From positions 1 to 49,125 of the forward strand of contig JAAYEH010000689.1 in the NCBI GenBank assembly GCA_012728855.1: a DNA stretch of 49,125 bases, written 5' to 3'. The DNA is from Rhodopirellula sp. GTDB taxonomy: Bacteria; Planctomycetota; Planctomycetia; Pirellulales; Thermoguttaceae. A model generated the notes under the pieces. The model saw only the letters and a program-made list of their open reading frames with translations. It was not told the origin of the DNA and did no database searches. This document shows positions 24,900 through 34,450 of this stretch, in pieces; within the stretch, counting starts at the first letter, position 1; each line of letters starts with the position of its first letter. Position numbers and translations under genes: made by a program.

Positions 24900-27800
24900 C
24901 AGGTTGCCACCGCCTCCTTACCGAGGGCAAAGATCTGTTTCAACTCGCGACTGGACAGTTCGGTGAGCCAGCCTTCGCCCACGCCGACTACTTGTTCGGC
25001 GATTTCCCGTTTGCTTTCGATCATCCGGTCGATCCGCTCCTCGAACGTGCCGGCGCAGATGAACTTATGAACCTGTACGTTTTGTTTCTGGCCGATGCGG
25101 AAGGCGCGGTCGGTGGCCTGGTTCTCGACAGCCGGATTCCACCAGCGATCGAAGTGGAAGACGTGGTTGGCGCGGGTGAGATTGAGGCCCGTGCCGCCGG
25201 CCTTCAGCGAGAGGAGAAAGACGGCAGGCCCGTCCTCCGTCTGGAACCGCTCGACCATCGTGTCGCGGCGGCGCTTGGGAACACCGCCGTGCAGGAAAAG
25301 CACCTCGCGGCCGAAGGTCGCTTCGATGTGCCGGCGAAGGATCTCGCCCATCTCCGTGAATTGCGAAAAGATCAGCGCCCGGTCGCCCACCTCCAGCGCC
25401 TCCTCCAGCATTTCCGTAAGGCGGGCGAGTTTGCCCGATCGGCCGGGGATCTCGGAATTGTCGCCAAGGAATTGCGCCGGGTGATTGCAGACCTGCTTGA
25501 GCTTGGAGAGCATACCGAGGATCACGCCCTTGCGCCGGATCCCGTCCGCGTCGCCCAACGGTTTCTCGGCCTCTTTGAGCACGGCCGCATAGAGCGATGC
25601 CTGCTCCTTGGTCAACGTGCAATAGACCTTCATCTCCAGTTTTTCCGGCAGGTCGGAGATGATGGTCCGATCGGTCTTGAGACGGCGGAGGATGAACGGC
25701 CCCGTGATCCGCTTCAGGCTCGCCGCGGCGTCGGGGTCGCGCATGGCCTGAATCGGCACAAAAAACGACCGCTTGAACTCGGCCTGGCTGCCCAGGAGGC
25801 CCGGGTTGAGGAATTCCATCGTCGACCAGAGATCGCCGACGTGGTTCTCCACCGGCGTGCCGGTCAGCGCGATGCGGTATTCGGCTTTCAGGGATCGCGC
25901 GGCGCGGGCCTGCTTGGTTTGGGGATTCTTGATATTCTGCGCCTCGTCGAGAACCACGCCGGCCCAGTCGACCTCGCGGAGGCAGTCCAAGTCGCGATGC
26001 AACAGCCCGTAGCTGGAAATGACGATGGCCTGCCCGGCCACCGCTTTGCGAAATGCCGCCTGCTTCGCCCGTCCCAGACCGTGGTGGACCATCACGGGCA
26101 ATTCGGGCGTGAACCGCGACGCCTCCTTCTGCCAATTGCCCACCACCGAGGTCGGACAGATCAAGAGCACGGGGCGCCGGCTATCGCCGTGCCAATTGCG
26201 CTGGATGAGGGCCAGTGTCTGGATTGTCTTGCCCAGCCCCATATCGTCGGCCAGACACGCTCCCAACCCCCATCGCCGCAGGAAGGCGAGCCAGGAGTAG
26301 CCTCGCGCCTGGTAAGGCCGCAGTTGGCCAACGAAACTGCCGGGCGGATCGAGTTCCTCGAAGTTTGCTTTTCCTTCCAGTTGCTGCAAGAGATTGCCGA
26401 CCCAACCGTCGGCTGCGACACCGGCGAAATCCAAGGCGGCGGTCGGCCGTGTCGCGCCCAGCGCCATTTGGACCACCTCGCGGACCGTTGCCTCTTTCTG
26501 GGCGCTCTTCTTCCAGAAATCCAGCGCCGCCTGGATCTCCTCAGCGCTCATCTGCACCCACTGGCCGCGGAGCTTGACCAGCGGTTGCTTCAACGCGGCC
26601 AGCGCTTCGAGTTCGGCGGCGGTGAGCGTCTGGTCGCCCAAGGCAATCGCCCACTGGAAATGCACCACGCTCTCCATTGACATGCCTTGGGCGCCGTCGA
26701 ACTGCGGGCTCTTCACGCCGGCCCGCACACTCAAGTGCAACTTCGTTCCCTTGCGGGTCCACCAGGCCGGCAGCATCACGCCGAAGCCGGCCTGCTGCAA
26801 GGCGGCCGCTCGTTGGTTGAGAAATTCCATCGCGCCGGCCGCGTCGACCTCGTAGCCGGACGGTTTCGGCGACCGCAGGCTCGACTCGATCCGAGGGCAA
26901 ATGCCGGCAGCCTGGCCCAAGGCGCCCAGCAGATACTCCTTGGCGTCGAAGCCTCGCTTGCGGAGTACGGCCCCTTTCCGACCGCCAGTCGCCCAGGCGT
27001 CTTCGGCGGGCACCAAGAGGCTCGGATCGTCGGCCGCCTGGAGCAAATAGCGAACCTGCCACGGGCGATCTGTCTGCCGGACCGCCTCGGCGTCGCCGTC
27101 GTCCTCCGGAGGTTCCTCCAGTCGGAAGCAGAGACGAATCGGCGCCGCCGTCGAAACGGTCACCGCTCGTCGCCATTGCCGGATCTGGCGGGCGAGTTCC
27201 TCAAGTTGCTCGGAGGGGCCTTCGAGCACCGCGTCGGGCGACCGCAAGGCGTGAAGCCACTGGTCGTGCAGGCTCTCGAATGCCGCGGGCTTCGAGGCGC
27301 CGCGTCGCTTCGGCGTCGTCCGGTCGCAGGCAGCCGACGTTCGCACCAGATGATCGACTATCCGGCCGACGAAATGGTCGAGGATCGCTTTGACGGCATG
27401 TTCGGGAGGCTTAGCACCATCGCCGGACAAGGCCCGCGCGGCGGACGGCATCTGCGATGCCAGTGCCGCGATTCGCCCGGCGTCCATACCGTCGAACACC
27501 GGCTCCCAGCAGGCTGAATACTTGCCCGACGACACCCGCAACCCCGGCAGGAATCGCTCTCGGGCCACGAGCGATCCGGCCAGTCGCAGGGCGAACGACC
27601 AGAAGGCCAGATCCTGCCCCACGATCACGGCCGGCGCCAAAGTCGTCTTGCCGGCAGCAGCGCCGAGGAGACTCGTGACCTGATCGGCCGTCAGTGCAAG
27701 GGTCGAGACGGTCCAGGGCGCGACGGAAACCGCCGCCCGTGAACTCGGCGGCTCAGCGATCAAAGGGCTGGAGGCGAGCGGGTGTCCGCCCTGAGTCGGC

Positions 27801-28027
27801 AGCCAGACGGTGAGATCGGCCGCCGCGGACCGTGGGAGCTTCTCAGCGATTCCAGCGGTCGCCAGGGCCGACCGGAGCAATTCGTCGCCGGCGTCGTAGG
27901 GCAGTCGCCCGGCCGGGTCTCCCTTGGGCTTCCGACCGCGCCGCGGCCGAGCCGAGCCGTCTTCCACGGGCTTCTCGCCCCAGAGGGCGAGCACGTCACC
28001 GCAAGGAGCGAAGTGGAGGATGATCAT
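24899..28027 (-). CDS. SNF2/HepA-type DEAD/DEAH helicase
   Basis: 1042 aa from the ATG encoding MIILHFAPCG; a GGAG lies 8 bp upstream. A longer frame to 28105 adds 26 residues with no family support. The N-terminal ~560 residues correspond to the SNF2-associated region, followed by the SF2 core: LADDMGLGKTIQTL (Walker A Lys600), VVLDEAQNIKNP (DEAQ 694-697), ALTGTPVENHVGDLWS (motif III region), FSQFTEMGEIL and HFDRWWNPAVENQATDRAFRIGQ (motif VI, 973-980). These dsDNA translocases remodel nucleoprotein; bacterial members linked to SWIM proteins are unassigned. The downstream SWIM gene overlaps by one base. Confidence 0.92.
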   Translation of the reverse strand: MIILHFAPCGDVLALWGEKPVEDGSARPRRGRKPKGDPAGRLPYDAGDELLRSALATAGIAEKLPRSAAADLTVWLPTQGGHPLASSPLIAEPPSSRAAVSVAPWTVSTLALTADQVTSLLGAAAGKTTLAPAVIVGQDLAFWSFALRLAGSLVARERFLPGLRVSSGKYSACWEPVFDGMDAGRIAALASQMPSAARALSGDGAKPPEHAVKAILDHFVGRIVDHLVRTSAACDRTTPKRRGASKPAAFESLHDQWLHALRSPDAVLEGPSEQLEELARQIRQWRRAVTVSTAAPIRLCFRLEEPPEDDGDAEAVRQTDRPWQVRYLLQAADDPSLLVPAEDAWATGGRKGAVLRKRGFDAKEYLLGALGQAAGICPRIESSLRSPKPSGYEVDAAGAMEFLNQRAAALQQAGFGVMLPAWWTRKGTKLHLSVRAGVKSPQFDGAQGMSMESVVHFQWAIALGDQTLTAAELEALAALKQPLVKLRGQWVQMSAEEIQAALDFWKKSAQKEATVREVVQMALGATRPTAALDFAGVAADGWVGNLLQQLEGKANFEELDPPGSFVGQLRPYQARGYSWLAFLRRWGLGACLADDMGLGKTIQTLALIQRNWHGDSRRPVLLICPTSVVGNWQKEASRFTPELPVMVHHGLGRAKQAAFRKAVAGQAIVISSYGLLHRDLDCLREVDWAGVVLDEAQNIKNPQTKQARAARSLKAEYRIALTGTPVENHVGDLWSTMEFLNPGLLGSQAEFKRSFFVPIQAMRDPDAAASLKRITGPFILRRLKTDRTIISDLPEKLEMKVYCTLTKEQASLYAAVLKEAEKPLGDADGIRRKGVILGMLSKLKQVCNHPAQFLGDNSEIPGRSGKLARLTEMLEEALEVGDRALIFSQFTEMGEILRRHIEATFGREVLFLHGGVPKRRRDTMVERFQTEDGPAVFLLSLKAGGTGLNLTRANHVFHFDRWWNPAVENQATDRAFRIGQKQNVQVHKFICAGTFEERIDRMIESKREIAEQVVGVGEGWLTELSSRELKQIFALGKEAVAT

Positions 28028-28123
28028 AGTGGGTGCTCCGTCCGTGTTGCCGTCCACACCTCCGACGCGAACTCCTCGCGCGCCGCACCCATGCGGCGAT
28101 TGCACATGATCCGGCGCTGCCCA

Positions 28124-28609
28124 CTACGGCTCCGGCCTGGGCGGAGCGAACTTGATCTTCTCGATGAGTTTCGCCAAGTGGCCGTCCGGGGTGATGTAGC
28201 CCGAAACGGCAGTAACCGCCCCGATGACGTACTGATAATTCAGGTTGTAGTCGCAATCGAGTTCCACTTCCATGTCGGAGCCGCCCGGCCCGGCCTGGTC
28301 GCCGATCATCTGGCGGATCTGCTCTCGCAGCAGGCCGAAATCGCGGCCCAGCGCCGCCTGACCGAACTGGATCGTGGAGAGTTCGCCGTTGGCAGCGGCG
28401 CGAAGCCGGACCGTCACCGGCGGGAGGTCTACCGGAGGCGGTCCCGTCGATTGCGATGCCAGAGGCATTTTGATGCTGAAGTCGCCTTCGGGAGCGACGA
28501 TCTTGAAGGTCATGATGAAGAAGACGAGCAGTTGAAACACGATGTCGATCATCGGTGTCATCTGCAACTCGATTTTATCGCCGCTTTTGTTGACGTTCCT
28601 GACTCGCAT
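28124..28609 (-). CDS. ExbD/TolR-type biopolymer transport protein (A)
   Basis: 161 aa with a short cytoplasmic N-terminus, one transmembrane helix (MIDIVFQLLVFFIMTF) carrying the key proton-translocating Asp in MIDIVFQ, and a periplasmic domain of about 110 residues. It is a member of the ExbD/TolR family, part of inner-membrane proton channels that energise TonB-type transport or outer-membrane linkage. It is the second ExbD in a leftward run behind ExbB; the pairing of two distinct ExbDs with one ExbB is common in planctomycetes. Its periplasmic domain is shorter on recognisable TolR features than E. coli ExbD, so its partner is not clear. Confidence 0.9.
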   Translation of the reverse strand: MRVRNVNKSGDKIELQMTPMIDIVFQLLVFFIMTFKIVAPEGDFSIKMPLASQSTGPPPVDLPPVTVRLRAAANGELSTIQFGQAALGRDFGLLREQIRQMIGDQAGPGGSDMEVELDCDYNLNYQYVIGAVTAVSGYITPDGHLAKLIEKIKFAPPRPEP

Positions 28610-28682
28610 CGCTCACGTTCTTCCTGTCTGGTCCGCCACTGCCGAGGCCGACAATCGGCGCAGCGGTCGCGCCCGCGCCGTC

Positions 28683-29135
28683 CTACCAGTTCGACTGTTC
28701 TTGTTTCGCGCGGAGGGCGAAGTTCACGAACCCGACCTCCTGGCAGGCGCGAATTAACTCCTGAACTCGACCGGTTTTCGCATCGCGGTCGGCGCGGATA
28801 ATGATAGTGGCCTGAGTGAAATCGGTATCGGGAGTCGCCTCCAGCAGTTGCTTTTCGCGGGTGAGCAACGGCTTGACACCCGCCAGCGGCACTTCGTCCA
28901 CGCCGGTGATCACGGTGCCGGCGGTGGTCAATTGCAGGGTAATCGGAGAGACGACCGGGGCGTCGGGCGGCTTGGCCAGCTCGCTCGAAGGCAGTCTGAT
29001 CCGCTGATTCTGATCGGCCTCGGAGAAATTGATCAGCACCATGAAGAAGGCGATCAACTGGAAGGTCATATCGATCATGGGGGTCATGTCGCCCTCGATG
29101 AACGCGGCCCCCTTGGCTCTTTTCGTCACGCGCAT
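28683..29135 (-). CDS. ExbD/TolR-type biopolymer transport protein (B)
   Basis: 150 aa from the ATG at 29133-29135, chosen because a GGGAG lies 8 bp upstream and the family starts close to the transmembrane helix; a longer frame to 29192 runs into the ExbB gene. The helix MIDMTFQLIAFFMVLINF carries the key Asp in TPMIDMTFQ. The periplasmic part is about 110 aa. It shares the MTPMID...FQL signature with ExbD A but differs otherwise, so the two probably form a heteromeric channel with ExbB. The gene starts 34 bp after the ExbB stop. Confidence 0.9.
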   Translation of the reverse strand: MRVTKRAKGAAFIEGDMTPMIDMTFQLIAFFMVLINFSEADQNQRIRLPSSELAKPPDAPVVSPITLQLTTAGTVITGVDEVPLAGVKPLLTREKQLLEATPDTDFTQATIIIRADRDAKTGRVQELIRACQEVGFVNFALRAKQEQSNW

Positions 29136-29169
29136 TTCATCACTCCCAAGTGCGATCGATTGGCATCGC

Positions 29170-30078
29170 TTAGCTCTTCTTCGTTGCACCACCGACGCTG
29201 GAGAACCGGCTCATCAGACCTTCGCTGACAATGCCGACCTCCAGGACGAGCCGGGCAAAACGGTTGCGGAGAATGTTGTAAATGGCGATGGCCGGGATGG
29301 CGATCATCAATCCGATCAGCGTGGTGATCAACGCGGTGGAAATGCCCTCGGCAAGCTGCGAAGGCTTGGGAGTCGTCGGGCTGGTGGCGATGACGCGGAA
29401 CGACCGGATCATACCATCGACGGTTCCCAGCAGCCCGACCATCGGGCTGATCGTGCCGATCAGGGCGATGTAGCTGAGCCGATGCTCCAGCTTCATATTC
29501 TCCTCTTCGCCGACCTCCTGCATGGCCTCGATCGCCTGGGGGTAGCCAGCCGAGAGCTTCGCCAGGCCGGCGGAGAGCACCTGGCCGAGGAACGATTCGT
29601 CGTTCTTGGCCACCTCGTAAGCCTCCTGGTATTTCTTTTCGTTCAATTGCTGCTCGAACCCTTCGACGAGCACGACCGGCACGATGCTGTCGCGGCGCGC
29701 GGCGAGCAGATTCATGACAATCAGCGCCACCAGAGCGAAGGAGAGCCCGAAAAACGTGATGCTGTAGGTCGGGCCGAGCGCGCTATAGAACCAGCCCAGC
29801 ACCGACTGCTCGGCCGCGGCGGGCGCGTCCGCCGCCGCCCCGCCACCGGACTCCGCTTCGGCGGGGGGGGCGGCTGGCTCTTCGGGCGGCAACTCCATGT
29901 CGGGTTCTGCCGCTTTTTCCGCTGCTTTTTCCGCCGGTTTCTCTGCGGCAGCATCTTGAGCCCGGACTGCCGAAGCACCCATCAGAGCCCACAAGCTCAG
30001 CGCGGCCAGCACCAAGGACAACAGGCCGAAGGATCCGATCGTGGCTCCAAACCCACCAGAGAAGAACCGATGCCGCAT
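29170..30078 (-). CDS. ExbB/TolQ/MotA-type proton channel protein
   Basis: 302 aa from the ATG at 30076-30078, which has a clean GGGAGG site; a frame to 30168 is longer without support. A signal peptide-like stretch (GLLSLVLAALSLWALMGASAVRAQ) is followed by an Ala/Glu/Pro-rich linker (about 40-95), then the MotA/TolQ/ExbB domain with three transmembrane helices. The conserved IALIGTISPMVGLLGTVDGMI and the closing helix ALITTLIGLMIAIPAIAIYN are evident. It couples the proton gradient to work on the envelope together with the two downstream ExbD proteins. The linker resembles the periplasmic extension found in several planctomycete ExbBs. Confidence 0.92.
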   Translation of the reverse strand: MRHRFFSGGFGATIGSFGLLSLVLAALSLWALMGASAVRAQDAAAEKPAEKAAEKAAEPDMELPPEEPAAPPAEAESGGGAAADAPAAAEQSVLGWFYSALGPTYSITFFGLSFALVALIVMNLLAARRDSIVPVVLVEGFEQQLNEKKYQEAYEVAKNDESFLGQVLSAGLAKLSAGYPQAIEAMQEVGEEENMKLEHRLSYIALIGTISPMVGLLGTVDGMIRSFRVIATSPTTPKPSQLAEGISTALITTLIGLMIAIPAIAIYNILRNRFARLVLEVGIVSEGLMSRFSSVGGATKKS

Positions 30079-30272
30079 GACGACCTCCCAATTCGCAGAA
30101 GAAAACGGATTGCTCTTGATTGCCGGAAGACGGAGCCACCCCGAAGCCCGCCTTGCCCGGGCGACCACGGGACAGGCGGAATCTCTAGTTTATCCTGGCA
30201 TACGGACCGGGGTAAAGCACCTCTCGAAAAGATTTTGGGAAACGGAATGCCGTGGGGAGTCGGCATCCACCT

Positions 30273-31283
30273 CTAGCTGCCCTGCTTGTATTGGTCACGC
30301 AGGATTTGCTCGGCCCGGGCGGCCCGATCGGGCTTCTGGAGTTCTTTCCAGAGTTCTGCGAGATTTTTCAGGGCCTCGACATGGTCCTCCGGATTGGTGA
30401 AGTACAAGACATCCGTGTGCAGGAAGGCCAGCAGGGCTTCTTTGGGCCGGTTCGCCTTGCGATGGGCCGCGCCGAGGGCGTTGTACGCCTTGCCGTGCAG
30501 TTCCATCGCTTCCGGATCCGCTTTCTCGACGATTTCCCGAACCATGGCGATGGCTTCGTCGGGTTTGCCGGACTGGGTGAGGCAGCGGGCGGCGCCCAAG
30601 CTGGCGATCTGACGCTGCCGATCGGCCAGTTCCCCGGTCGCTTGCGTACTGAGCACCTGCTGGAACGCTTTCATGGCTTCGTCCGTCTTGCCTTCGGACA
30701 GCAACGCCCGTCCGGCGGCGACTCCGGCGCGCATTTGGTAATCGGGCCAGGGCGCCTTGGCCACCTCGCTGTAAAACGCCTGCGCGGCGGAGTACTTTCC
30801 GGCGGCCACCAGCAAATCGCCGACAATTTCGGCGGCTTCCAGGTAATGGAAGCTGGAGGGATTGGCCTTGGCAAACGAAGCCATCGCCGAGCCGGCTTCG
30901 GTGATAGAGCCGCTGCCGGACAGCGCCAGCCTGGCCGACGCATAGGCTTTAAGGAAATCCATTTCCTGCTGCACTTCCGCCCGCTTGATGTCTGCGGCAG
31001 CTACCTTCCCCAGCGCGTTCAGGGCGTCCTCGTAGCGGCCGGCGGCAGCGGCGACCCGCGCCGTCTTCAAGAGCGTCGGTTCGTCGTCGAAGTAGACCAT
31101 CTCGATCTCATTGACCGGCACCTGTTTCGCGCCGCCGCTCAATTCGATCGTGACTTCCGTCGCCGACACCTTGGTGATTCTTCCGGTCAACGTGGCCGTC
31201 GTGGTCTTGATCCCGTCGGCCCAAACCATCGCCGAGGCGGCCAGCCAGACCACGACCGCCAAGCTCGTACTTCGCCTGATCAT
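30273..31283 (-). CDS. Periplasmic TPR protein of the ExbBD locus
   Basis: 336 aa with a Sec-type signal peptide (SLAVVVWLAASAMVWADG). The next 35 residues look like a small beta domain (TTATLTGRITKVSATEVTIEL), then TPR-like helical repeats run to the end, e.g. GKYSAAQAFYSEVAKAP and EGKTDEAMKAFQQVLS. The gene is leftward with the ExbB gene 194 bp downstream. A short hairpin (30247-30266, arms atgccg/cggcat) lies in that gap. A structural or adaptor role between the proton channel and the outer layer is plausible; no enzyme motif is visible. Confidence 0.8.
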   Translation of the reverse strand: MIRRSTSLAVVVWLAASAMVWADGIKTTTATLTGRITKVSATEVTIELSGGAKQVPVNEIEMVYFDDEPTLLKTARVAAAAGRYEDALNALGKVAAADIKRAEVQQEMDFLKAYASARLALSGSGSITEAGSAMASFAKANPSSFHYLEAAEIVGDLLVAAGKYSAAQAFYSEVAKAPWPDYQMRAGVAAGRALLSEGKTDEAMKAFQQVLSTQATGELADRQRQIASLGAARCLTQSGKPDEAIAMVREIVEKADPEAMELHGKAYNALGAAHRKANRPKEALLAFLHTDVLYFTNPEDHVEALKNLAELWKELQKPDRAARAEQILRDQYKQGS

Positions 31284-31366
31284 GAAACTCTCTCTCCTTT
31301 ACACCGGGATCTCGGGTTCTTCGATCCGGTAAGTTGCACCGCAAACTCCCGGATACTTTTCATGTC

Positions 31367-34300
31367 CTAGCGGCTCTTGGCCACCACGGGTTTCGTCTTC
31401 AGCCCGACCGCGTCTTTGCCGAGGGCTTTTTGGATCTTCTTCAACAGATCGTCGTATTGGTCGTACCACTCATCGCCGCCCATCTCGGGGTAGAGCTGCC
31501 GGGTGCGGGTGATATCCAACTCGGCCTGTTCGAGGCTCTGTGTTCTCTGGGCTCCCGACTGGGTCTGAGCCAGATTGAACCGGCAGAGCGCCAGGTGGTA
31601 ACGAGACTGATGGAAGATGGAGCGGTACTGCGCGAGCGACGCGACGCGGCGCGCGATGCCGCCCCACCCCCAAACCAGGAACTTGTTCCCCTGCTGCTGT
31701 CCGCCCTTGATAGCGAATTCGTAGTATCCGGGTCGCTCGGCGCCCCATTCTTCATAGGTGAGGGCCGCCTCGATTTGAACGTCAACCCGGTTTTCCTTTT
31801 CGGTGAGGATGCTTACCAGCAGCTTCATGGCCTCCTCGTATTTGCCCATGCCGCGCAGGGCCGCGGCCATGCGGATCATTACGGTCGTCGAAGCGCCCGG
31901 CCCTGGTGCGAAGTTACTCTCGGCCTTGCATCGCTTGAGAATCTCGAGGAACGTCGTGGTGGCCTTTCGATAGTAGGTTTCGGCCTCGGGCGGCACGGTC
32001 TTGCCGCCGGGGTCCATGCCGGCGCCGAGTCCGTAGTACGTCTCCGCGACCCAGTTGAGCGAGTTAAAATCGTTCCCCTCTTTGCGGGACGAAATCTTAT
32101 CGAGGAATAACTCAAACCCCTTGGAAACCTTCTGCATCTGCTCGACTTTGTTCTCTTTGCGAAGCCGTGTGAGCAACTCCTGCAATTCGCGCCCCAGGCG
32201 AATATAGATCTGCGTCAATTGCTTGTTGACGTCGGCGTCGCCGCCGGCCTTCACCGCCGCCTCCAGCGAAGCCATCACCTTCTCGGCTTTGTCCAACTGC
32301 TGGGCGCCGACGTAGGCGCGAAGGGCCTCGCGGTAGACATCAATCTGGAAACTGTTCTTGTCAGTCAGGGGATTTTTCGCGGCAATCAACGTGATTGGGC
32401 CGAGCTTGGGATCCTCCAACCACTTGACCGCTTCCTCCGACTGACCTTCATTGATGAGAATCTGCGCCAACGAGAGAACCGAATAGACGAGGCTGAAATC
32501 GGGATCGGCGCCCTCGTCGATCGGTTTGCGCATGCGGGCGATGCCTTGTTGGAGCTTCTCGCGGGCCTGCTTGAGCATGGCATCCAATTCGCCGGGGGAG
32601 GGCCGCTTGTCGTCAGGCTGCCCCAACGACCGCGCGTAGGCAGCCCACAGGGCCTGGCCGGTCCGTAATTCGGCCGGACCGCGCCGCGGCGAATCGGCGG
32701 GCACCTTTTCCAGAAACTCGACCGCCTTCTCCATCGTCCGATTGTCGACGGCCGTGTCGATGAGCATCATCAGCGCCTCGTCGGCCTCGGGCTCGCCCGG
32801 CCACAACTGAATGATGTAGTCGGCAATGTTGTTGATTTGATTCGCCTCGAACGAGCGGTCTTCGTCGGACTTCAAATCGGTAAAGAGGGTGCGATAGGCC
32901 TTGACGGCGATTTCCGCCCCTTTTCTTGCCCCGACGCTCTGGGGGTACTCGCGGGCGAGGAATTCGCCCATCACCGCGGCGCTGTAGAGGTCGCCCGCGT
33001 CCCAATAGAGATAAGCCAGTCGGAAGCGGTTGAGGTTCAGCGTCTGAAGATCGACATCCGCCGACTTCATGCCCATCGACATCCGATAAAACTTGATCGC
33101 CTCGTCGCGGGCCTGATTCTTCTCCTTCAGCAGGTTGAGGAGATCTTCCTTCTTGATTCCCGGCTGGTTCATTTTTCCCAGCAGAACCACCATCGTGCCC
33201 CAGGCGTAGTCACCGCGGTCCTTGGCCTCGGCGTAGGTCTTGGGCTCTTCCATTTTCACGGTGCCGAACTCCGGCGCGGCTGTCAAGGTTTCGCGGGCTC
33301 GGCGCTGATACTCGCCGGGGATGCGATTGACGTACTCCAGATAGCCGCGCGCCGCGGTGACGTTTTCGCGGAAGGCCGCATCGTTCTTGCCGATTTCGCG
33401 GGCGTACTCCAGCGCCGCGATGCCGCCGAGATACTGGATGGCCAGCCCTTCGCTGCTGGATCGCTCGTCGCCGCGGGCCGCTTCCACCCACGCCTGCGTT
33501 CGATTGAGCGCTTCCTTGTAGTTCTTCGCCGCGGTGCCGGTATAGGTTTCCAGCATCAGGATCAAGGACTGGTTCTTCAACAAGCGAAACGCCTCGGGGG
33601 AGTCCGGCAAAGAGAGCATTTCGCGGAAGATTTCCAAGGCCGTCTTGTAGTCGCCCAAGTCCTTGTAGGTTCGGCCCTCCCACATCCTGGCATAGAGCCC
33701 GGCGATCAGGGTGCCGTACTTCTCGTACAATTCGTTATAGAGCTTGGCAGCCGTCGCCAAATGCTCCTGGTACTCCTTGGACTTTGGATCGTAGGTCTTG
33801 CCGATCTCGTAGGTAGCGCTAGCGATGTACAGCTTGGCCTGGACGTACTCGCTGCGGGCCTGGTCGCGCCGATCGATCGTGTCCGCTTCCTTCCGCTCGT
33901 CGAGGCGGGTGGTGTCGAAGCTCTTCAGACGCTCGAAGACCTTTTGCTCCGAGGCCGCAAAAGCCTTCTTCGCCTCTTCGTAATGCTTGCGGGCCTCTTC
34001 GATAAGCCGTTTCTTCTCCGCAGGCGATTTCGAAGGGGTATTGGCCAATTCCATCTTGATCTTGCCTCGCTCCACCAGCACGTTGGCCATCTGGGTGCCA
34101 GCTTCGGACGCCAACAGGTGATCGGGCTGAGCCTTGAGGAACTTGTCGAAGCGCTCGTGAGCCTTGTCGAGCAGTTCCTGGCGGGCATCGAGGTTCGCCA
34201 ACCGCGAGGCGCTTACCAGCGACAAGCCTGCCTCGTAGTCGATCACCTTCTTCAGATCCTCGGGGCAGGCAGGGCTGCTGCTGATTTGATCGAGGTAGTC

Positions 34301-34450
34301 GAGCACCACGTCGTGGTATCCGCGCTGCCGCAGCCCGTCCAGGAATCTCCATGCCTCCTCGGCAGCCCGGGCCGGAGATAGGGCGGTCACCGCCCAGCAA
34401 ACGACGATACCTGCGATTCCTACGACTTGCCGAACCATCAGATGCCTCAT
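31367..34450 (-). CDS. Large secreted TPR-repeat protein of the ExbBD locus
   Basis: 1027 aa from the ATG encoding MRHLMVRQ (34450); an AAGGA lies 3 bp upstream, so the ATG at 34438 is an alternative. A signal peptide-like N-terminus (VVGIAGIVVCWAVTALSPARA) is followed by almost continuous TPR/Sel1-like helical repeats, Lys/Glu-rich. Nothing enzymatic was seen. It is the first gene of the leftward TPR-TPR-ExbB-ExbD-ExbD run. Such large TPR proteins are recurrent partners of ExbBD in planctomycetes; the cargo is unknown. Confidence 0.8.
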   Translation of the reverse strand: MRHLMVRQVVGIAGIVVCWAVTALSPARAAEEAWRFLDGLRQRGYHDVVLDYLDQISSSPACPEDLKKVIDYEAGLSLVSASRLANLDARQELLDKAHERFDKFLKAQPDHLLASEAGTQMANVLVERGKIKMELANTPSKSPAEKKRLIEEARKHYEEAKKAFAASEQKVFERLKSFDTTRLDERKEADTIDRRDQARSEYVQAKLYIASATYEIGKTYDPKSKEYQEHLATAAKLYNELYEKYGTLIAGLYARMWEGRTYKDLGDYKTALEIFREMLSLPDSPEAFRLLKNQSLILMLETYTGTAAKNYKEALNRTQAWVEAARGDERSSSEGLAIQYLGGIAALEYAREIGKNDAAFRENVTAARGYLEYVNRIPGEYQRRARETLTAAPEFGTVKMEEPKTYAEAKDRGDYAWGTMVVLLGKMNQPGIKKEDLLNLLKEKNQARDEAIKFYRMSMGMKSADVDLQTLNLNRFRLAYLYWDAGDLYSAAVMGEFLAREYPQSVGARKGAEIAVKAYRTLFTDLKSDEDRSFEANQINNIADYIIQLWPGEPEADEALMMLIDTAVDNRTMEKAVEFLEKVPADSPRRGPAELRTGQALWAAYARSLGQPDDKRPSPGELDAMLKQAREKLQQGIARMRKPIDEGADPDFSLVYSVLSLAQILINEGQSEEAVKWLEDPKLGPITLIAAKNPLTDKNSFQIDVYREALRAYVGAQQLDKAEKVMASLEAAVKAGGDADVNKQLTQIYIRLGRELQELLTRLRKENKVEQMQKVSKGFELFLDKISSRKEGNDFNSLNWVAETYYGLGAGMDPGGKTVPPEAETYYRKATTTFLEILKRCKAESNFAPGPGASTTVMIRMAAALRGMGKYEEAMKLLVSILTEKENRVDVQIEAALTYEEWGAERPGYYEFAIKGGQQQGNKFLVWGWGGIARRVASLAQYRSIFHQSRYHLALCRFNLAQTQSGAQRTQSLEQAELDITRTRQLYPEMGGDEWYDQYDDLLKKIQKALGKDAVGLKTKPVVAKSR

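Noticed and set aside
32837..34381. 514-codon open frame on the plus strand
   Set aside because: Antisense shadow of the large TPR protein; composition is Leu/Val/Arg-rich without any recognisable domain.
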